Of a DNA stretch of 34,815 bases, positions 31,580-34,815 are shown piece after piece. Position 1 is the first letter of the stretch; each line of letters opens with the position of its first letter. The stretch is from contig NZ_LMER01000004.1 in NCBI RefSeq assembly GCF_001426435.1, positions 1 through 34,815 of the forward strand. Direction: 5' to 3'. The stretch is from Angustibacter sp. Root456 (GTDB lineage Bacteria > Actinomycetota > Actinomycetes > Actinomycetales > Angustibacteraceae). The position numbers and the translations under genes are program-made. The notes beneath the pieces were generated by a model. That model had not been told where the DNA came from. It was given only the letters and a program-made list of their open reading frames with translations, and searched no databases.

Positions 31580-32071
31580 CTACTGCTCGTCGACGACGTG
31601 GACGGCGGCTTCCTCGGCCGACGCACCGGCGCCGTCGATCCCGATGTCCTCGCCCACGAGGTCCTTCTCGCGGTCGGGCCCTACACCGTGGTCAGGGGCG
31701 ACGAGCCGGCCGGCGCGGCGGTCGCCCACCTCGTCGTCGCCGCGGAAGCCCTCGTCCAGCGCCACCTCGGAGTCCGGGTCGTCGTCGGACTCGTCAGCAC
31801 GGTTGCTCAAGGGGTCGTCGAAGGCGAGGTTCGGGTCGGGCACCTCCTGGGCGAGGCGCATGTCGAGCGTCTCGCCCTGGCGCTCCTCCTCGAACGTGGT
31901 CCCGAACTTGTCGACGCCCAGCGGCTTCTCGGGCGGGCTGTAGCCCTCGTCGAGGGGATCGACGAGGCCACGGTCGTCGAGGGTGTCCTCGGCGCCGGGC
32001 TGGTCCTCGTCGTCGACGCTGAAGACGCCGCTGCTGTCGACCTCGCTCCTGCTGTCGTCAAAGTCGGTCAT
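31580..32071 (-). CDS. DUF5709 acidic protein (163 aa)
   Basis: ATG 32071 lies 6 nt behind CAGGCT, a leaderless arrangement. The chain is strongly acidic and probably mostly disordered. It carries the family motif GYSPPEKPLGVDKFGTT (about residues 43-60), and ETLDMRLAQEVPDP and AGRLVAPDHGVGPDREKDLVGEDIG follow. This is the actinobacterial DUF5709 family, of unknown function. There is no membrane segment, Cys or enzyme motif. Confidence 0.85.
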   Translation of the reverse strand: MTDFDDSRSEVDSSGVFSVDDEDQPGAEDTLDDRGLVDPLDEGYSPPEKPLGVDKFGTTFEEERQGETLDMRLAQEVPDPNLAFDDPLSNRADESDDDPDSEVALDEGFRGDDEVGDRRAGRLVAPDHGVGPDREKDLVGEDIGIDGAGASAEEAAVHVVDEQ

Positions 32072-32077
32072 GATCTG

Positions 32078-32083
32078 AGCCTG
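32078..32083 (-). promoter_or_regulatory. -10 element for the DUF5709 gene
   Basis: Minus-strand CAGGCT followed by CAGATC and the ATG at 32071. The first base deviates from TAGGCT. Confidence 0.35.
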
Positions 32084-32131
32084 CCACGGCCCGGTGCCGC
32101 GTGCGCGGTCAGCGGCGATCCCGGCGTGGAG

Positions 32132-33895
32132 TCAGCCAGCGAGCGTGCGGCGGTCGTCGGACAGGCGTCGGGTCACACCCCGCCGATCGAGCAGCTCCAG
32201 GAGCGGGACGGCGACCCGGCGGGAGGTGCCCCAGGCGTCGCGCGCCGCAGCCACGGTGAAGGGTGCGTCCAGGGCCCGCAGCGCCGCAGCCGCGGCCTGC
32301 AGGCCGTCGGGTGCGAGCACCACACCGGGAGCCACCTCGAGCAGCCGCCCCGACCGAACCGCCGCCGCGAGCTCGCGCGAACCCAGGCCGAGCCCGCGCA
32401 GCTCGTCGGCGTCCGGTGGCGCCAGCGGCACGCGCGACGTGCGTGCCGCCACCTGCTCGACCGCCCGCAGCACGGTCGCCGGCAGCTCGTCGCCGCTGCG
32501 GCGGCTGTCGACGACTCGGCCGCGCAGCACGCGCAGCGGAGGCCGGACGACGGCCTCGACCACCGCCGTCGCAGGCACCTTGAGTGCCGCCCGTGCCGCG
32601 TCGACGGGCAGGCCGGGGTCGAGCGGAGTGGCGCGGTTATGGGCCTCGATCACCTGCAGCAGCCGACGCGCCAGCTCATCGGCCCGGGCCGGCGCCACCA
32701 GCCAGTCGTCGGGCCCGGGCAGGGCCTGCACCTGCTCGAGGGGCACGCCCATGGCCAGCAGGTGACTGCGCCGCACGACGCCCCGGCGGTCGACCTCGGC
32801 GGCACCATCCGGCTGGCCACTCACCGTCTTCAGCTCGGCCGCGCGCGCCGCGGCTGCGCCGCGCCGGCTCACCGCCGGCGGATCGACGTCGAGCACGGTG
32901 AGCCCGCTGAGGACGGTGTGCCGACCGGGATCGCGCAGCAGCCCGACGTCGCCGAGCCGCAACGGAAGCGCCCGGGCCAGCCGCAGCCGCCAGACGTCGT
33001 CTCCCAGGTGGCGTAGGCGCACGCTGACCTGCGCCGAGCCCACGTGCATCAGCGCCTGCGCCGGAGCGTGGTCGTCGAGAGCGGCGCAGCGGACGTCGAT
33101 AAGGCTGCTGGCCAGGAAGCGCCCGGGCGCGGTGAGGGCGTCGCCGCGCTGCACGGCCGTGCGCGGCGTACCCCGCAGGTTCACCGCGACCCGTGCGACG
33201 GCCGCGACCTCGCGGTGCTGGGCGGCCAGGCTCTGCAGTCCGCGCACCACCGCCTGCTCCCCGGACGGCAGGTCGAGCCGGTCGCCGGTGCGCAGCGTGC
33301 CCGCCGACAAGGTGCCCGTGACGACCGTGCCGGCACCGCGCACCGTGAACGACCGGTCGACCCACAGCCGCACCGGCGCGGAGGTGTCCGGACGCGGCAG
33401 GGAGCGGACGAGGGCGCCGATCGCGGTCCGCAGCTCGTCCATGCCCGCGCCCGTGCGCGCGCTGACGGCCACCGAGCCGACGTGCGCGAGCCCGGTGCCC
33501 GCCAGGTGCTCGTGGGCCGCGGCGCGCGCCGGAGCCGGGTCGGCGAGGTCACAGCGCGTGACGACGAGCAGGCCGTGGCGGACGCCGAAGGCGTCGAGCG
33601 CATCGACGTGCTCCTGGGTCTGGGGCATCCACCCCTCGTCGGCCGCCACCACGAGCAGCGCGGCCGGCACCGGCCCGACGCCGGCGAGCATCGTGGGCAC
33701 GAACCGCTCGTGCCCTGGCACGTCGACGAAGGCCACCTGCTCGCCGTCGATGCCGGCCCACACGAACCCGAGGTCGATGGTGAGCCCCCGGCGCTGCTCC
33801 TCGGCGAACCGGTCGGGCTCCATGCCAGTGAGCGCCCTCACGAGCGTGGACTTGCCGTGGTCGACGTGGCCCGCCGTGGCCAGGACGTGCATCAC
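32132..33895 (-). CDS. selB: Selenocysteine-specific elongation factor SelB (587 aa)
   Basis: SelB delivers Sec-tRNA(Sec) to UGA codons marked by a SECIS hairpin. The GTP-binding domain has G1 GHVDHGKST (9-17), the switch RRGLTIDLGF, G3 DVPGHE (58-63) and a G4 that reads TRCD (113-116) in place of NKxD. Beta-barrel domains follow (RLWVDRSFTVRGAGTVVTGTLSAG). The C-terminal winged helices (residues about 380-587, ending LLELLDRRGVTRRL) bind the SECIS RNA. The GTG start at 33895 is 6 nt behind TAGGCT; an ATG lies one codon later. The tRNA gene lies immediately upstream on the same strand. Confidence 0.96.
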   Translation of the reverse strand: MMHVLATAGHVDHGKSTLVRALTGMEPDRFAEEQRRGLTIDLGFVWAGIDGEQVAFVDVPGHERFVPTMLAGVGPVPAALLVVAADEGWMPQTQEHVDALDAFGVRHGLLVVTRCDLADPAPARAAAHEHLAGTGLAHVGSVAVSARTGAGMDELRTAIGALVRSLPRPDTSAPVRLWVDRSFTVRGAGTVVTGTLSAGTLRTGDRLDLPSGEQAVVRGLQSLAAQHREVAAVARVAVNLRGTPRTAVQRGDALTAPGRFLASSLIDVRCAALDDHAPAQALMHVGSAQVSVRLRHLGDDVWRLRLARALPLRLGDVGLLRDPGRHTVLSGLTVLDVDPPAVSRRGAAAARAAELKTVSGQPDGAAEVDRRGVVRRSHLLAMGVPLEQVQALPGPDDWLVAPARADELARRLLQVIEAHNRATPLDPGLPVDAARAALKVPATAVVEAVVRPPLRVLRGRVVDSRRSGDELPATVLRAVEQVAARTSRVPLAPPDADELRGLGLGSRELAAAVRSGRLLEVAPGVVLAPDGLQAAAAALRALDAPFTVAAARDAWGTSRRVAVPLLELLDRRGVTRRLSDDRRTLAG

Positions 33896-33901
33896 CGCGC
33901 C

Positions 33902-33907
33902 AGCCTA
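33902..33907 (-). promoter_or_regulatory. selB -10 element
   Basis: Minus-strand TAGGCT, then GGCGCG and GTG at 33895, the same layout as selA. It sits between the tRNA 3' end and selB, so selB can be transcribed apart from the tRNA. Confidence 0.5.
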
Positions 33908-33933
33908 CGTGGGCGCGCCCCGAGGGCACCCAG

Positions 33934-34026
33934 CGGAGGTGGACGGGAATCGAACCCGCCAGACCGAGCTACTCGGTCTCGTCGGTGTTGAAGACCGCGG
34001 GGGCCACCAGGCACCCAGACACCTCC
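33934..34026 (-). tRNA. selC: tRNA-Sec (anticodon UCA)
   Basis: The minus strand reads GGAGGTGT at its 5' end (34026) and CCACCTCC plus discriminator G at its 3' end. Seven of the eight acceptor positions pair; the eighth is T-C. The anticodon TCA corresponds to 33989-33991 inside the loop CTTCAAC. The long variable arm has a 7-bp stem (33961-33967 with 33973-33979) and a 5-nt loop. The T arm contains GGTTCGATTCC. CCA is not encoded. A UCA anticodon with a long arm and extended D stem identifies selenocysteine tRNA; selB next door confirms it. Confidence 0.95.
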
Positions 34027-34201
34027 CCGCGCGGCGCTCGCGCGCCGTACGGCGGGACGACCGTACCCGGCCGCGGGGCGGTGCGCTCACCCCACCCCGC
34101 TGCCTTCTGTTGCGCTGCTGCATCAGTTGCTGTGTGATAGGCATGGAGGTGCGACGGCGGACCGTCCGCCAGTCCCGGCATCTCCAGGACGCGAGACGGT
34201 C

Positions 34202-34783
34202 GTGAGCTTCGACTCCTCCCCCTTCCTGCCCGTCGCGCTGGGCTTCTTCGGCCTGGGCACCGGCTACCTCATCTACGGCCCTCAGGAGCTGTTCGGCTTC
34301 CCCCGCCGCGACCCGCTGGTCGACCGGTCCACCGGCATCTGGGGCGTGTGGTTGCCGGGCTTCTGCCAGCTCGTCACGGGCCTCGTGCTGTTCGTCGGCC
34401 TCACGTGGTTCCAGGTCTTCAAGAACGACCCGGCCCTGTACATGGCCGCCGTGGCCTTCAGCGCGTACGGCATCCACTGGTTCGCACTCGGCCTGAATCG
34501 TTACCAGGGCAACGACCCGCGAACCAACGCCGGCATGTCCGTCGCCTTCACGGTGCTGTCGGTGACGGGCGCCTACGTGTTCTTCGACGCCGGGGCCTGG
34601 CCGGTCGGCCTGCTGTTCGTCGGCCTTACGTGGGTCTACGTCAGCGACTTCTTCCACGCGGTGGGCGTGGGCATCGCCGAGCGTTCCCTCGGGCTGGCCC
34701 ACGTGCTGACCGGCCTGTGGCTGATGTACCTCACCGTGGCGAGCATCCTGAACATCGCCTCGGGCACCCACCTGCCCGCCTGA
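34202..34783 (+). CDS. Six-helix membrane protein, possibly acetate-uptake (GPR1/FUN34/YaaH) family (193 aa)
   Basis: GTG 34202 gives MSFDSSPFLPVALGFFGLGTGYL; an upstream in-frame start at 34127 adds a polar stretch. Six hydrophobic helices are visible, with the segments AVAFSAYGIHWFALGL and GLAHVLTGLWLMYL and a GFxGLGxGY opening, similar in plan to acetate/succinate channels of the YaaH family. That assignment is by pattern only, and the AmiS/UreI family is an alternative. It is divergent from the selenocysteine tRNA. A palindrome GGCGGAC-C-GTCCGCC at 34156-34170 lies in its upstream region and could be an operator. No clear Shine-Dalgarno site is present. Confidence 0.6.
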   Translation: MSFDSSPFLPVALGFFGLGTGYLIYGPQELFGFPRRDPLVDRSTGIWGVWLPGFCQLVTGLVLFVGLTWFQVFKNDPALYMAAVAFSAYGIHWFALGLNRYQGNDPRTNAGMSVAFTVLSVTGAYVFFDAGAWPVGLLFVGLTWVYVSDFFHAVGVGIAERSLGLAHVLTGLWLMYLTVASILNIASGTHLPA

Positions 34784-34815
34784 CGGGCCGCCGGGCGTGC
34801 ACTTCGGGTCCGAAG

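Noticed and set aside
1-34815. In-frame UGA selenoprotein gene
   Set aside because: No gene with an internal TGA plus downstream hairpin and continuing family homology was found, despite selA, selB and selC.
1-34815. CRISPR array or cas genes
   Set aside because: No regularly spaced repeats longer than about 20 bp were seen; the ACCAACCCA triplet at 69-102 is too short and too close.

Overview
The window is high-GC actinobacterial DNA. The signs are GC-rich third codon positions, frequent GTG starts, four-base ATGA/GTGA gene overlaps, many start codons sitting 6 to 8 nt behind a TAnnnT-type -10 box (leaderless transcription), and typical actinobacterial families (DUF1206, DUF5709, family A polymerase-like protein, RecQ with a phosphoribosyltransferase tail, acyl-ACP desaturase). 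I cannot name the genus with confidence.

Region 1 (1 to about 6,613) is an accessory island. Its codon use looks less GC-extreme than the rest, and most of its genes are small and of unknown function. It opens with what looks like the terminal repeats of an IS21-like element. It then carries a small ORF, a 500-bp noncoding stretch full of inverted repeats, an unknown 274-aa protein, a frameshifted HNH-type zinc protein remnant, small CxxC proteins, a lipoprotein, an unknown 418-aa protein paired with a potassium channel, and a coiled-coil membrane protein. Its right border cuts into the 3' end of a secreted SGNH hydrolase gene, which has lost its catalytic-His tail.

Region 2 (about 6,613 to 20,424) is chromosomal backbone: the truncated SGNH hydrolase; a four-gene plus-strand unit (family A polymerase-like protein, patatin, acyltransferase, ArfB); a DUF1206 membrane protein; RecQ-PRTase; a YgjV-like protein; an MFS transporter; an acyl-ACP desaturase with a double operator; an ABC-F ATPase; and a LapA-like protein.

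Region 3 (20,440 to 34,026) is a split selenocysteine locus. selA lies at the left, selB and the selenocysteine tRNA (anticodon UCA) at the right. Between them is a complete sugar-acid catabolic operon on the minus strand: binding protein, two permeases, D-galactonate dehydratase-like enzyme, KDPG-type aldolase, PfkB-type KDG kinase, ManD-family dehydratase and gluconokinase. A divergent FCD/GntR regulator faces the operon across a promoter that carries a 15-bp palindrome. The predicted route takes imported sugar acids (galactonate, and gluconate or mannonate) to 2-keto-3-deoxy acids, phosphorylates them and cleaves them to pyruvate plus glyceraldehyde-3-phosphate. No selD and no selenoprotein gene were seen.

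The window ends with a six-helix membrane protein resembling the acetate uptake (GPR1/FUN34/YaaH) family. The points most worth a second look are the island border in the SGNH gene, the unknown 418-aa protein with its K+ channel, the 17-bp-stem noncoding element, the sugar operon between selA and selB-selC, and the ManD residue suggesting gluconate use.
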